Shown piece by piece: positions 39,999-50,400 of a DNA stretch of 64,000 bases. Each line of letters opens with the position of its first letter. Position 1 is the stretch's first letter. The stretch is from JADLCX01 sp964630785 (lineage in GTDB: Bacteria > Planctomycetota > Phycisphaerae > Phycisphaerales > UBA1924): positions 18,436-82,435 of the forward strand of contig CAZVZG010000021.1 of the NCBI GenBank assembly GCA_964630785.1. The letters are read 5' to 3'. Below the pieces are notes generated by a model that was not told the origin of the DNA, ran no database searches, and worked only from the letters and a program-made list of their open reading frames with translations. The position numbers were made by a program, and so were the translations under genes.

Positions 39999-41153
39999 CT
40001 ACTTGTGCTGCGGAGCCTTGCCGCCCACGGCCACCTCGACCTTGGGCTTCCAGGTGGTCCAATCGGCCCGCGTGGCCTCGACGATCCGCTCGGCGGTGCG
40101 CACGTTGGCGAAGCCGGCCGCGGCGTCGATCTCGGGCTGGTTGCCCGTGCGGACGCAATCGAGGAAGGCGCGGATCTCCATGAGGATCGGCTCGGCGTCG
40201 TCGATGTTGAGGTTCTCGATGTTGACCAGCGACTGCCACTTGAGGTCGGTGAGGTCGGCGCCCTTGCGGAGTTGCTCGCGCACCTCCTGCATCTGGATCT
40301 CGTTGGCGGTGCGCCGGATAACCGTGCCCTTCTTGGCGGCGTAGTCGATCTTGATGTAGGCGTTCTCGCCGGTAATGCGCGTGACCCGCTCGGTCTTGAG
40401 CGCCAACCGGCTGGCGGTGACATTGGCCACGCAGCGCCCGCTCACGCCGGGCCCCGAGTTCCACACCAACCGCGCGTTGCAGATGTCCTCGTGCTCGGTG
40501 ATCACGGGCACGCCCGACGCGTGCACCTCGTCGGGCTCGCGACCGTCCATGAGCATGAGCACCACGTCCAGGTCGTGGATCATCATGTCCATCACCACGC
40601 CGACGTCCACCGAGCGGAAGGTCATCGGGCTGACGCGGTGCACCTCCATGAAGCGGGGCGCGATGGGCATGTTGTTGGCCTGCTCGGCGCGAAGCGCCAG
40701 CATGATCGGGTTGAATCGCTCGATGTGCCCGACCATGAGCACGCCGCGGGATCGCTCGGCTGCTTCCTTGATCGCCTGCGCCTCCTCGGCGCTGCCAGCC
40801 AGCGGCTTCTCAACCAGGCAGGAAACGTCGGCCCCCAGGCACTTTTCGGCCGCGCCCCGGTGGTGCGTCGTCGGCACGGCGATGCTCACGCAATCCACGC
40901 CCGCGTTGAGCAGGTTCTCGATGCTGTGGAAGTGGCGGCACCCCCACTGCTCGGCCACGTCGCCGGCGCGTTCCGCGTTGGCGTCCACCACGCCGACGAG
41001 TTCGGTGTCGGGGGCCTGGGCGTACACACGGGCGTGGTGCCGACCCATCCGGCCCACGCCGATCACGCCGCAACGCAACGTCCGGTTGCCCCGCGCGCGC
41101 GGGCGCGCCGTGCGGACGGACTTCGTGACGCCGTTGCTCTCGGCCTTGGACAT
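39999..41153 (-). CDS. Cytoplasmic Gfo/Idh/MocA-family oxidoreductase
   Basis: A 384-residue NAD(P)-dependent oxidoreductase without an export signal. LRCGVIGVGRMGRHHARVYA is the nucleotide loop, VEKPLAGSAEEAQ holds the conserved Lys-Pro, and MDMMIHDLDVVLML is typical of the family's C-terminal domain. GGAGG lies shortly before ATG 41153. It might act on a UDP-sugar in surface polysaccharide synthesis, given dehydratase and nonulosonate genes in the region, but it is not adjacent to them. It follows trxA with an 86-base gap. Confidence 0.9.
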   Translation of the reverse strand: MSKAESNGVTKSVRTARPRARGNRTLRCGVIGVGRMGRHHARVYAQAPDTELVGVVDANAERAGDVAEQWGCRHFHSIENLLNAGVDCVSIAVPTTHHRGAAEKCLGADVSCLVEKPLAGSAEEAQAIKEAAERSRGVLMVGHIERFNPIMLALRAEQANNMPIAPRFMEVHRVSPMTFRSVDVGVVMDMMIHDLDVVLMLMDGREPDEVHASGVPVITEHEDICNARLVWNSGPGVSGRCVANVTASRLALKTERVTRITGENAYIKIDYAAKKGTVIRRTANEIQMQEVREQLRKGADLTDLKWQSLVNIENLNIDDAEPILMEIRAFLDCVRTGNQPEIDAAAGFANVRTAERIVEATRADWTTWKPKVEVAVGGKAPQHK

Positions 41154-41239
41154 ATCGCCTCCCGGTCTTTTGACCCCCCACCCCCCACCAAGCCCGACCC
41201 CCGCTCCCGCGCGGACTCACGGCCCCAACGGGCCGTAGC

Positions 41240-41572
41240 TCAGCGGGAGACGTCCTGCAGCGCGGCGGTCAGCTCCGGCTTGTGCTTGAAACCGACGAAC
41301 CGCTTGGCGATCTGCCCGCCCTTGAAGATCAGGATGGTCGGGATCGCGTTGATCTGGTACTTCACGGCCGCCTCGTGGTGGGCGTCGGTGTCCATCTTGC
41401 CCACCTTCACCTTGCCGACGAAGTCGTTGGCGAGCTCGTCGATGGTCGGGCCCAGTTGCTTGCACGGACCGCACCACTCGGCCCAGAAGTCGACCAGCAC
41501 GGGGACTTGGGAATCGAGAACTTCCGATTGGAAGTTCGCGTCGGTGAACTCTTTGACGTTGGCGTTGGCCAT
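41240..41572 (-). CDS. trxA: Thioredoxin
   Basis: A standard 110-residue cytoplasmic thioredoxin: VLVDFWAEWCGPCKQLGP has the redox pair and the buried Asp, and INAIPTILIF the cis-Pro loop. AAGGGA precedes ATG 41572. It keeps cytoplasmic thiols reduced using thioredoxin reductase, which is not in the window. It lies between folP and the oxidoreductase on the same strand. Confidence 0.96.
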   Translation of the reverse strand: MANANVKEFTDANFQSEVLDSQVPVLVDFWAEWCGPCKQLGPTIDELANDFVGKVKVGKMDTDAHHEAAVKYQINAIPTILIFKGGQIAKRFVGFKHKPELTAALQDVSR

Positions 41573-41745
41573 TGGCGAAATCCCTTTGGGTCTGGAATCA
41601 TGGCGACCGGCGATGCCTCGCCGCGGGCGCGGACCCCGCCGCCGCGGCTGTTGCCGGGGCGGGCCTGAACTCTAGGCGGGGGCCGCTTTCGACAGCCGTG
41701 CTCGCGCCGCCGGCTCGCGGTCCGATATTGTCCTCCGCCGCGCTC

Positions 41746-42699
41746 CTATTGAACGCCGAACGAATGGGTCGGTTGCGGTCCCGGCGGTTGGCTCGCGTGT
41801 ATCGACGCCCACGCCGCACGCAGGGCGCCGACGTGCAACGCCACGTCGTGCACCCGAAAAACCATCGCCCCACGGAGCAGGTGCAGCACGCTCAGGGCCA
41901 CCGACGCCGGAGCCCGCTCCCGCGCCGGACGCGACACGTCGAGCCCCGCGGCCCGAGCCGTGAAACTCTTGCGACTCACGCCGCTGAGGATCGGATAACC
42001 GAGTTCGCACAGGCGCGGGGTCTGCTCGATGAGCGTGAGGTTCTGCTCGACCGACTTGCCGAACCCCAGGCCCGGATCGATCACGATCGCGTCGCGGCGC
42101 ACGCCCGCTCGCTCCGCCGCCCTCGCTCGCTCCGCCAGAAACGCCCTCACCGCACCGATTACGCCGCCCTGGGCCGAATAATCCGGCGGTGCGCCGTACT
42201 GGTGCGAGTACACGTCGCGCCCCGGCGGCGCGAGCCTGTGCATCAGGATGAGCCCGCAACCCCGCTCCGCGGCCAGCGGAAACAAGCCTTCATCCTCGGC
42301 CCCCGCGCTCACGTCGTTGATCGCGTCGGCCCCCGCGTCGATCGCGGCCCGGGCAACCGACGCCAGCGTGGTATCGATCGAGATCATCGGGCCGTCGCGG
42401 GCTGACGGACCGAACTCACGCCGGATCGCTTCAACGGCGGGAACCGTGCGACGAATCTGCTCGTCCGCCGACACACGCTGGGCGCCCGGGCGCGTGGACT
42501 CGCCGCCGATGTCCAGACCCTCGGCACCCGCTGCGAGGGCGTCGGACGCGGCCCGGAGTGCATCCGCCGGACCCGCCAGCAGCCCGCCGTCGGAGAACGA
42601 ATCCGGCGTGACATTCAGAATGGCGAGCACCCGCGGCCGGTCGAGAGACCAACCCCCGCCGGCCGACCAACGCCAGACTGGGCTGCTCTGAGAATGCAT
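41746..42699 (-). CDS. folP: Dihydropteroate synthase
   Basis: The enzyme joins p-aminobenzoate to the pterin diphosphate in folate synthesis. VLAILNVTPDSFSDGG, DIGGESTRPGA, ISIDTT, AINDVSAG, LMH and IDPGLGFGKSVEQNLTLI, GVSRKSF are the classic motifs. ATG 42699 has GAGGA seven to eight bases upstream; the TTG at 42735 gives a longer but less likely form. Length 317 is slightly above typical ~280. Confidence 0.95.
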   Translation of the reverse strand: MHSQSSPVWRWSAGGGWSLDRPRVLAILNVTPDSFSDGGLLAGPADALRAASDALAAGAEGLDIGGESTRPGAQRVSADEQIRRTVPAVEAIRREFGPSARDGPMISIDTTLASVARAAIDAGADAINDVSAGAEDEGLFPLAAERGCGLILMHRLAPPGRDVYSHQYGAPPDYSAQGGVIGAVRAFLAERARAAERAGVRRDAIVIDPGLGFGKSVEQNLTLIEQTPRLCELGYPILSGVSRKSFTARAAGLDVSRPARERAPASVALSVLHLLRGAMVFRVHDVALHVGALRAAWASIHASQPPGPQPTHSFGVQ

Positions 42700-42766
42700 C
42701 GCCGCGTCCTCGCTGGATGGCCGCTTGGAATCCAACTCCGCGCATTCCCCCCATGAAACCGCGGGG

Positions 42767-42810
42767 CAAAAAAGAAAAGAGGGGCCGCGGCACGTTGCCA
42801 GCGACCCCTC
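42767..42810 (-). terminator. Strong terminator downstream of the Ala/Lys-rich secreted gene
   Basis: On the minus strand a stem of 14-15 bp with one bulge (42796-42810 with 42779-42792) is followed by TTTTCTTTTTT. A run of 11 G lies between it and the gene's end (42811-42821). Confidence 0.8.
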
Positions 42811-42853
42811 GGGGGGGGGGGTGCAAAGTTAGGTGGACGGAGTCAGTATACCG

Positions 42854-44833
42854 TCAGAACCGGGGCTGTCCAGTTCCCTCTTTATCCGGCTTGGCGGGGG
42901 CAGAGTTATCCCCACCCTCACCTTCTCCGAACGAACCTTCCATCTCCTTCTGGACGGTCATGCCGATCTTGGTCGCCGTCTTGATGACCGGGGCCGGCAG
43001 GAACAGAGAGAACTGGGCCGCTCCATCGAGGCCAGAGACCGCGACCCCGACGGGGGGGAGGCTCGCGGGGATCAGGTCCGCCGGAACCTGGACGCCCGTG
43101 AACATGGCCGCGGCCGGCACGATCAGGTCGAGAAGGCCCTTGGTGCCCACGTAGCCGACAGCCAGCCGGTCGCCGGGCAGGCCCTCGGCCACCTGCGAGA
43201 TCAACTGGTCTTTGCCCAGCCCGTCGGCGTCCTTGCCGGCCTTCATGGCCGCGGTGAGCAGGTCAGAGTTGCGGCCGAAGGTTTGGTAAACGCCGCTGTC
43301 GGCCTTGGCGATGTACCCGGCGGGCCCACCGGTGGGACCGAAGATCGCGTTGAGGGCCTGAGGGGCCATCTCGGCGTTCTCACTGTTGGGATCGACCTTG
43401 AACTGGACCGAGTATTCGTCAACGTCGGCGCCGCCGACCTTCGCCGAAGCGTCCTTGTAGGTGGATTCCATCGAGAAGCCGCCCTGCTTCTTGCCGTTGA
43501 GCGTCGTGATCGCGCCCTTCTGCAGCGTCACGTACGCGGCCGGGTCTTTGCTGGAGGTGTAGCTCACCGTGGAGGTGAGCAGGCCGCCGAAGAGCCCTCC
43601 TTGCGGTACGCCGACGAGGATCGACCCGCCGTTGGTGGACTGGAACTGCTCGGGGGTGGCTTGCAACCCCATGCTCTTGGCCGCGTCCGCGTTCTTCCCC
43701 ACGAACTCGACGATAAACGACTTGGCCGCCTCGCTTGACCAATCGACCGCGCCCGCGAAGAGGTAGTTGGACGCCGGGAGTTTGGCCAGCAGGTCGCCCG
43801 CCTTGGCGCCCGAGGCGAACACCTTGGCCATGCGCGTGCCCTCGGTGAAGTTCACGGCGCAGTCGAGGTTGATCCCGGTGTTCCCGGTCTTGAACCCGCT
43901 GACGATCGCGCGGCTGTCGTTCATGAACGTGTCCACCAGCCACTGGATGGCCGGGTTGGACAACGGATCGGGCGCCTCGCCGCCCATGGGCAGCTCCTCG
44001 GCCTTCTCCTTGATCTTGGCCTCCATCTCCTTCTTGAGTTCGGGCCACATCGGGCGGACCACGTCCATGTTCACCACGACCGCGAAGTCCGACGCGTCGG
44101 CCAGGGCATCGCCGGCTTTGCCCAGCTTGCTCTTGAGCGCCGAGGCCCCGCTCTTGGCCTCGAACTTGGTGAGCAGGTCCTTGTTGGGGCTGATGGCGGC
44201 GTAGCCCTCGCCGATGTCCTTGAGGAAGCCGTCGTTGCCGTCGGGCATGGTGACCTTGTCGATCGAACCGGCCGCGCCGGGCTTGGCCGCGCCGAAGTTG
44301 GCGAGCAGTTCGGCGTAACTGGTCACGGGCACGAGCACGACGATCTGCTGGTCCTCGATGTCGACCTCCATGTCGTCAACGTCGAGGTCGATGTCCACCT
44401 CTTCGCCGGGCTTCCCGGCGCCTTCCTTACCGCCCGCCGCCGTGTCATCGGCCCCCTCGGGCTTGGCCTTGTCCGCCTTGTCCTTCTCGGCCTTGGCCTT
44501 CGCCTTGGCCTCGGCCGCGGCCTTCTTCGCGGCGGCCTTCTCCTTGTCGGGGGCGAAAACGACCATCGCGGCCGACTTGCTCAGGTCCAGCCCCTGCGTC
44601 ACGCCGCCCATGGCCAGGATGTCCTGGATCTGCGGCACCGCCGGGATCGGCAGCTCGGCCGCCGTCACCAGCGCCTGGATGTGCTTCTGCATCTCCTGCG
44701 CGTTGGGGATGGCGATCACCACCATCGCGTTGTCGGGAACGCGATCGAGCACCGGTGGTGCGGCCATCACGCCCGCGGCAAGCCACCCCATCGAAAGCCC
44801 CACGGCGCCCAGCATTCCTCGAAGACGGAGCAT
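42854..44833 (-). CDS. Secreted Ala/Lys/Asp-rich protein, DUF3352-like
   Basis: A 659-residue exported protein. ATG 44833 has AAGGA eight bases upstream and opens a signal peptide (MLRLRGMLGAVGLSMGWLAAGVMA). The start of the mature protein (LDRVPDNAMVVIAIPNAQEM) matches DUF3352-type secreted proteins. Residues ~100-150 are a highly charged Lys/Ala segment then an acidic patch (DIDLDVDDMEVDIED), a probable coiled or disordered spacer. The rest is mostly beta-type with no catalytic motif. The open frame extends to 45133, beyond the signal peptide. Function unknown; abundant in planctomycetes. Confidence 0.8.
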   Translation of the reverse strand: MLRLRGMLGAVGLSMGWLAAGVMAAPPVLDRVPDNAMVVIAIPNAQEMQKHIQALVTAAELPIPAVPQIQDILAMGGVTQGLDLSKSAAMVVFAPDKEKAAAKKAAAEAKAKAKAEKDKADKAKPEGADDTAAGGKEGAGKPGEEVDIDLDVDDMEVDIEDQQIVVLVPVTSYAELLANFGAAKPGAAGSIDKVTMPDGNDGFLKDIGEGYAAISPNKDLLTKFEAKSGASALKSKLGKAGDALADASDFAVVVNMDVVRPMWPELKKEMEAKIKEKAEELPMGGEAPDPLSNPAIQWLVDTFMNDSRAIVSGFKTGNTGINLDCAVNFTEGTRMAKVFASGAKAGDLLAKLPASNYLFAGAVDWSSEAAKSFIVEFVGKNADAAKSMGLQATPEQFQSTNGGSILVGVPQGGLFGGLLTSTVSYTSSKDPAAYVTLQKGAITTLNGKKQGGFSMESTYKDASAKVGGADVDEYSVQFKVDPNSENAEMAPQALNAIFGPTGGPAGYIAKADSGVYQTFGRNSDLLTAAMKAGKDADGLGKDQLISQVAEGLPGDRLAVGYVGTKGLLDLIVPAAAMFTGVQVPADLIPASLPPVGVAVSGLDGAAQFSLFLPAPVIKTATKIGMTVQKEMEGSFGEGEGGDNSAPAKPDKEGTGQPRF

Positions 44834-45137
44834 GTGCGATTCCTTTCCTCTGTCGCTCGGCTCAATGCGTACGGCCGCGACGTCGCGGCCAAAGTTCCGA
44901 CCCTGAACCCCATTCAGGAGCGCCCGACCCACTGGGCGCGCACCCCGTCCCGCAGGGCTGCTTGGGAGTTTCAGGCCGCGGGTTTCGTTCGGGAGGACCA
45001 TCCGCCCGCTTGCATCGCCCACGGGCCGCGCGCGCGGCTCGCCCCGCATGAGAGCGGCGGAAAACCACGCGAATGGCGACGAGTATATGGCGGTGCGGTC
45101 CCCGGGTTTCGGACGATCCGAACGCCCACGCATGACG

Positions 45138-46646
45138 TCAGCGCTTCTCGCCCTTCGTCGTCGTGCCCCCTCCCGAGTCCGTCGCCGCCGCGGCCTTGGC
45201 TGGCGCCGCGGGCAGGCCCAGCTTCGCCACGTTCACCTGCCCCTGTCGCGCATAGTCGATGGACTCGCCCAGAATGCGGGCCGCCTCCTGCGGGGCGTGG
45301 AAGCCCATCGAGTTTTCCGCCGCGATCCAGTCGCACCGCCACTGGGCCTTGCGCTGCAGGTCGCGGGCCGTCTTCAACTGCTCATCGGTCGCGCCTGCGA
45401 CCTTGGCCGCCTTGATCGCGTGGATGAGATCAACCACGGCCGATTCACTCTCGTCAAGCAGCTTCTTGGTCCGCGATTGGATCAGGTCCACACGCGAGAG
45501 GATCTCGGTCTCGTCGTAGCGGTGGCAGGTCTGGCAGGCCCGGGCGATGTTGAGCATCGGGCTGCGGATGTGGTGGTCGCTGATCTTGACCGCGCCCTCG
45601 CGCTTGTAGGGCATGTGGCAATCGGCGCACGACACGCCGCTGCGGGCGTGCACGCCCTGGCTCCACATCTCGAACTCGGGGTGCTGGGCCTTGAGCACGG
45701 GCGCGCCGCTCTCGGCGTGCGTCCAATCCTTGAAGCCCACCTCGTCGTAGTACCGCTCCTCATCGTCCATCCGCAGGCCGTTGTGCCACGGATAGGTCAG
45801 GGTCTTCTGATCGCCCTTGAAGTAGTACTCCACGTGGCACTGGCCGCAGACCATCGCCCGCATCTCCTGGCGCGAGGCGTCGATGTTGGGGTCGTAATCT
45901 CGCAACCGCCCGCCCTCCCGCCACCGCTTGATGCTGGGCAGGTTCGGGAGCTCGTCGGTGCTCTTGGCCAGTTCGCGGATGCCGTAGATGAACCCCGGGC
46001 GCGTGACCCGCAGTTGCATGCTCTCGGGGTCGTGGCAGTCGATGCACGCCACCGGGTGCTTGGCGAGCTTGGTCGCCTCGTCGTAGGACATCGGGTTGAG
46101 CACCTCGAAGCCCTTGAGCAACTGGGCCATCCCGTCCTTGCTCGTGGCGCTCATCTTCAGGTCGCCGGGGGCGTGGGCCTTGATCCCGGCCTCGCGGTAC
46201 ACGGTCACCATCGAGGCGTGGCACTGCAGGCACGCGCCCGGCTGCTCCTTCTTGGTCACGCGCTCGGTCTCGCGCTGGTCCTGCAGCATGTACGCGTGCC
46301 CGCGCTCCTCGCGGTAGTCGATCGCGAAGGCGTACCCCGCGAAGATCGTCCGGAGCAGCGGGTCGGCGTCGAGCTTCTGGATCGCCTCGCTGCCGCCGAA
46401 GTGCGTGCGCTGGGTGTCCACCGTCCGCAGATAGGCGTCGTACTGACGCGGGTAGTTCTTGCCCCACTCGGCCGGGTCGTCGATCGTCTCGTCCAGCTTG
46501 ACGATCTGGAAGACCACCTGCCTCGCCTCCAGCCGGCGTTTGGCGACATTGCCCAGCAGCATGAGCGCCGCCAGCGTGGCGATCGCGAAAAGGATCACCA
46601 GCACCCACACCAGCGCCCCGCCCCGTCGCATTTCTCCACGCGTCAT
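45138..46646 (-). CDS. nrfA: Pentaheme cytochrome c nitrite reductase, ammonia-forming
   Basis: NrfA reduces nitrite to ammonium with six electrons in the periplasm. Five heme sites are visible: CLQCH (139-143), CIDCH (201), CGQCH (267), CADCH (340) and CQTCH (371). The first, the catalytic heme, has CxxCH where E. coli has CxxCK, so this belongs to the CxxCH variety. CGQCHVEYYF supplies the conserved Tyr, and KAQHPEFEMW the Lys-Gln-His around the active site. Unlike E. coli NrfA, the N terminus is an uncleaved-looking membrane helix (ALVWVLVILFAIATLAALML). GAGGG precedes ATG 46646. It forms an operon with nrfH, 68 bases upstream. Confidence 0.95.
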   Translation of the reverse strand: MTRGEMRRGGALVWVLVILFAIATLAALMLLGNVAKRRLEARQVVFQIVKLDETIDDPAEWGKNYPRQYDAYLRTVDTQRTHFGGSEAIQKLDADPLLRTIFAGYAFAIDYREERGHAYMLQDQRETERVTKKEQPGACLQCHASMVTVYREAGIKAHAPGDLKMSATSKDGMAQLLKGFEVLNPMSYDEATKLAKHPVACIDCHDPESMQLRVTRPGFIYGIRELAKSTDELPNLPSIKRWREGGRLRDYDPNIDASRQEMRAMVCGQCHVEYYFKGDQKTLTYPWHNGLRMDDEERYYDEVGFKDWTHAESGAPVLKAQHPEFEMWSQGVHARSGVSCADCHMPYKREGAVKISDHHIRSPMLNIARACQTCHRYDETEILSRVDLIQSRTKKLLDESESAVVDLIHAIKAAKVAGATDEQLKTARDLQRKAQWRCDWIAAENSMGFHAPQEAARILGESIDYARQGQVNVAKLGLPAAPAKAAAATDSGGGTTTKGEKR

Positions 46647-46714
46647 GTTCGGTTCCCTCTTCGCCCGGGCCAGTCGCCCCCTCCCTCCACCCCACCCCAC
46701 CCCCCGCCGCGTGA

Positions 46715-47200
46715 CTACTTCCGCGGCCCGTGGCCCGCGGCGCTGTGACAGTGCACGCACTCGGTCGAGCCGGACGCGTGGCCCACGTTGTCGATCTGCT
46801 CCACCAGTTCCTCGTGGCAACGCCGGCAGTTCACTTCCACGATCTTAAGGTCCGCCGGGGTGATCTGGATCGGCTCGTGAAAGTTCTGGAGCGTGAACGC
46901 CTTGCTGTGCCGGTAGCCGTGGTCCATCTTGGCCAGGTACTTGCCCAGAAAGTCGTGCGGCACGTGGCAGTCGTTGCACGTGGCCGAGGTGTGGTGGCTG
47001 GCCATCTGCCACCCGTTGTACTGCTCACGCATCACGTGGCAGTTGGCGCACGCCTTGGGATCATCGGAGAGGTAACTGGTGCCCTCGGCGAAGTCGAACG
47101 TGTACACGCCGACGCCGACGAACGTGCCGGCGAAAATGCCCGCAAGCACTCCGCCCAGTCCTCTTCGCCTTGTTGAAGCGTTGACCCCGCTCACGCGCAT
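46715..47200 (-). CDS. nrfH: Tetraheme cytochrome c quinol dehydrogenase NrfH
   Basis: NrfH takes electrons from menaquinol and passes them to NrfA. A basic N terminus and one membrane helix (GVLAGIFAGTFVGVGVYTF) precede four heme sites: CANCH, CNDCH, CRRCH and CVHCH. The His/Met/Lys pattern (CANCHVMREQYNGW) matches the NapC/NirT/NrfH family. ATG 47200 is preceded by a G-rich block with nine consecutive G (47208-47216), which can serve as ribosome-binding sequence; a longer frame to 47260 reads into that tract and is less likely. Confidence 0.94.
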   Translation of the reverse strand: MRVSGVNASTRRRGLGGVLAGIFAGTFVGVGVYTFDFAEGTSYLSDDPKACANCHVMREQYNGWQMASHHTSATCNDCHVPHDFLGKYLAKMDHGYRHSKAFTLQNFHEPIQITPADLKIVEVNCRRCHEELVEQIDNVGHASGSTECVHCHSAAGHGPRK

Positions 47201-47417
47201 GCCCCCGCCCCCCCCCGCACCCGTCCGATGCTGACGGCCGAACGACCGTCGAGCGAGCATCGACGACGATTATCCTAACACATGGTTGCAAAGTCGATCG
47301 GTCATCGCAAGAGGCTCTGTTCGGTTAGTGCTTTGTGGGCAATCACTTGCGCGATAACTCACAACTCGCACACAGACCGTCATCACCGCTTCCGGTTCCC
47401 TCAACAACCGACGCGAA

Positions 47418-50400
47418 TCACACCTCGCTCGGTCGTCCCGGCGCGGCGGGACGGGTCTTGACCTCGAACGGGGCTTCGTCGTCCCCGTCCTCTTCGTCGG
47501 CCTCATACTCCGCATCGCCTGCCTCATCGACGAGTTCTTCGTCGCCGTCCGAGTCGGGTTCTTCGGTGGCCTTCTTCGGACTGACACCCCCGTCGCCTCC
47601 CTTGCCGTTGACGCGGGCCTGTGCGGCCTCGAGCGTCTCGCCCGAGGTCGGGTGGGAGTTGAGCTCGCCGTCAGGGCCGCGGGAGAGGCCGTCTTCGCCG
47701 GCGTCCTGGGCCGCCGCGTCGGCCGCGGCCTGGGCCTTCATCGCGTGCCATTCCTCGATGGTCATCGCGACCTCGCGGGCGACGGTGCCTTTGTAGCTGC
47801 CGAGGATGCCGCACTGGCCCATGAGCTCGATGAGCCGGGCGGCGCGGGTGTAACCGATCGCCAGCCGGCGCTGCAACATGCTCACGCTGCCGCGCTTGGT
47901 CTCGAGCACGACCTCGACGGCCTGGTCGAAGAGCGGGTCTTGCTGGGCGTCGTTCCACCCGTTGCGCTCGCCGTCCTCGCCGTCGGCGAAGTCGGCGCCC
48001 ACGCCGTTCTCGCTGCCGGTGCGGATCTGCATCAGGCTGCGCTCGAAGGTCGGCTCGGCCACGTCGCGCATGAACTTGGCGACGCGACGGATCTCCTTGT
48101 CGTCCACGAGCGTGCCCTGGGCCCGCGTCAGTTTGCTGCTGCGCGGCGATAGGTAGAGCATGTCGCCCTGGCCCAACAGCAGCTCGCCGCCCTTCTGGTC
48201 GAGCACGATGCGGCTGTCCATGCCGCTGGCCACCTTGAAGCAGATGCGTGCCGGCATATTGCTCTTGATCAGGCCCGTGACCACGTTGGCCTGCGGACGC
48301 TGCGTCGCCAGGATCAGGTGGATGCCGACGGCGCGGGCCTTTTGAGCGATCCGCACGATCGAGGTCTCGACCTCCTTGTTGGTCATCATCAGGTCGGCCA
48401 GCTCGTCGATCACGAACACCATGAACGGCAGCTTGCGCGGGATCTTGGCCTCTTCCTCGGGAGTTTCGACGCCGAACCGCTCCTTCATCTCCTCCCACGG
48501 CATCTCGTTGTACGCCGCGATGTCCCGGCATCCGGCCTCGGCGAGCAGCTCGTACCGCTCGTCCATCTTGGTGACGGCCCATTCGAGGATGGCCGCGGCC
48601 TTGCCCATCTCCGTCACCACCGGGCACATCAGGTGCGGGATCTCCTTGAACTGGCTCAGTTCGACCATCTTCGGATCGACCAGCACCAGTTTGAGCTCGT
48701 TGGGCTTCTTGGTGTAGAGGAAGCTCATGAGCACCGAGTTCATGCACACCGACTTGCCCGACCCGGTCGTGCCGGCGATGAGCAGGTGCGGCATGCTGGC
48801 CAGGTCGGCGATGAGCGGCTCGCCCGAGGCGTCCTTGCCCAGGAACATCGGCAGGCGCATGCCCTGCGAGGTCTCGCTCTTGCTCATGAGCTCCTTGAGC
48901 CGCACCTTCTCCTTGTGCAGGTTGGGCACCTCGACGCCCACCGTGTCGCGCCCGGCCATGTTCGGCACGATGCGGATGTTCACCGCCTTGAGCGCGCGGG
49001 CCAGGTCGCTGGCCAAGGCCGTGAGCGCGGCCACCTTCGTGCCGGCCGCCAGGCGCAGCTCGTACAGCGTGATCACCGGCCCGCTCTCGACGCCGACAAC
49101 CTCGCCGTCGATGCGGTATTCCTTCAACGCCCGCTCCAGGTTCTCGGCCTGCTCGCGGACATACGCCTCCATCGTCTCGGTGTAGTTGCCCTCGGGCTCC
49201 TCCAGCAGGTCGAGGCCCGGGAAGCGGTAGCCCTCGATGTCCACGACGCCCTGAAGGTCGCGCAGGTCCTCGTCGGTTGCGCTGCGACGCTCCTGATTGG
49301 CGAAGCGCACGGGCAGCCGGGCCATCTTGGCCCGCAGGGCCTCCGGATCGAACGACCTGGGCGCGGCCTCCTCCACGTCGTCGCCCTCGGCCGCGGCCCC
49401 AGCGTCGTCGTCCGCGCCCGCCGCGGCGGAAGCGCCCTTGCCGCGGGGCTTGGCCTCAATGGTCGAGTCGGCGCCTTCGCCTTCTTCTTCGCCAGACTCG
49501 TCGTCGTCGTAGGCTCCGCCGACCTTCGCGGGCGAGAGGGCCGCGCCGTCGGGGTCGAACGCCTCGGTCGCGCCCAGGCCGCCCGCGTCGGGGTCGATGG
49601 ACTCCTGGCCCTTGGGCCGGCGCCTGGCCGGACGGGCGACAGCAATGCCGTCTGCGCCGGGGGCGTCGTCCAGATCATTCTCACGTGAGCGCGCGGTACG
49701 CAGGCCGCCGATCGTCCGCTGGTGACGGTGCTGCGCCGAGCGTGCCGCGGCGACCGCCCACCGCCCGCCGGTCGCGCCCGCGGCCGCGAGCGCGCGGCCG
49801 GTCCACACCGCCACGATGATCGCCCATACGTCCAGCGCCACCACCGCGCCGATGCAGAACGCCAGCAGCAGGACAAGAATGGTGCCCGCCGGCCCAAAGC
49901 TCAGGCCGAGCCGGTGAGCGCCCACCGAGCCAAGCAGGCCGCCGGGCAGCAGGGGCACCGGGCCCGAGCGCGGGAACGCGATCGCCTGGAACCCCGCGAC
50001 GGCCGCGGCCAGCAGCAACGCGCCCAGCACCCGCACCGAAAGTTGCGGCACGCGCCGACCAGTCGAGGTGATGCCCAGCCACAGACCGCCGAGCAGCACG
50101 ATCACCCACGCGCCGTAGCCGATCATCTGATAGGTGTAGAAGGCACACACCGCGCCCGCCTTGCCGCACCAGTTGTGCACCGGCGCGTTGGTCGGGAAGG
50201 TGGCCGTGCCCGGCGGATCGCCCGCGGCAAAGCCGATCAGGCTCAACGTCAGGAACAGCCAGAACGCCAGCGTCGCCACGCAGGCGATGCGCCGCCAGGC
50301 CAGCGAGCCCCCCGCCTCCGCAGGGGCGGAGCGACCCTTGGCGCTCCCCCGCGAGGCTGAACGAGCGGAATGACGGGGTGCGGTCGTCGAACGAACAGCG

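Noticed and set aside
41227..41247. tRNA-like start (GGGCCGTAGCTCAGCGGGAGA) beside trxA
   Set aside because: It resembles a tRNA acceptor and D-arm, but no anticodon stem or GTTCRA T-loop follows, and the bases from 41240 on are trxA coding sequence (stop TGA at 41240-41242).
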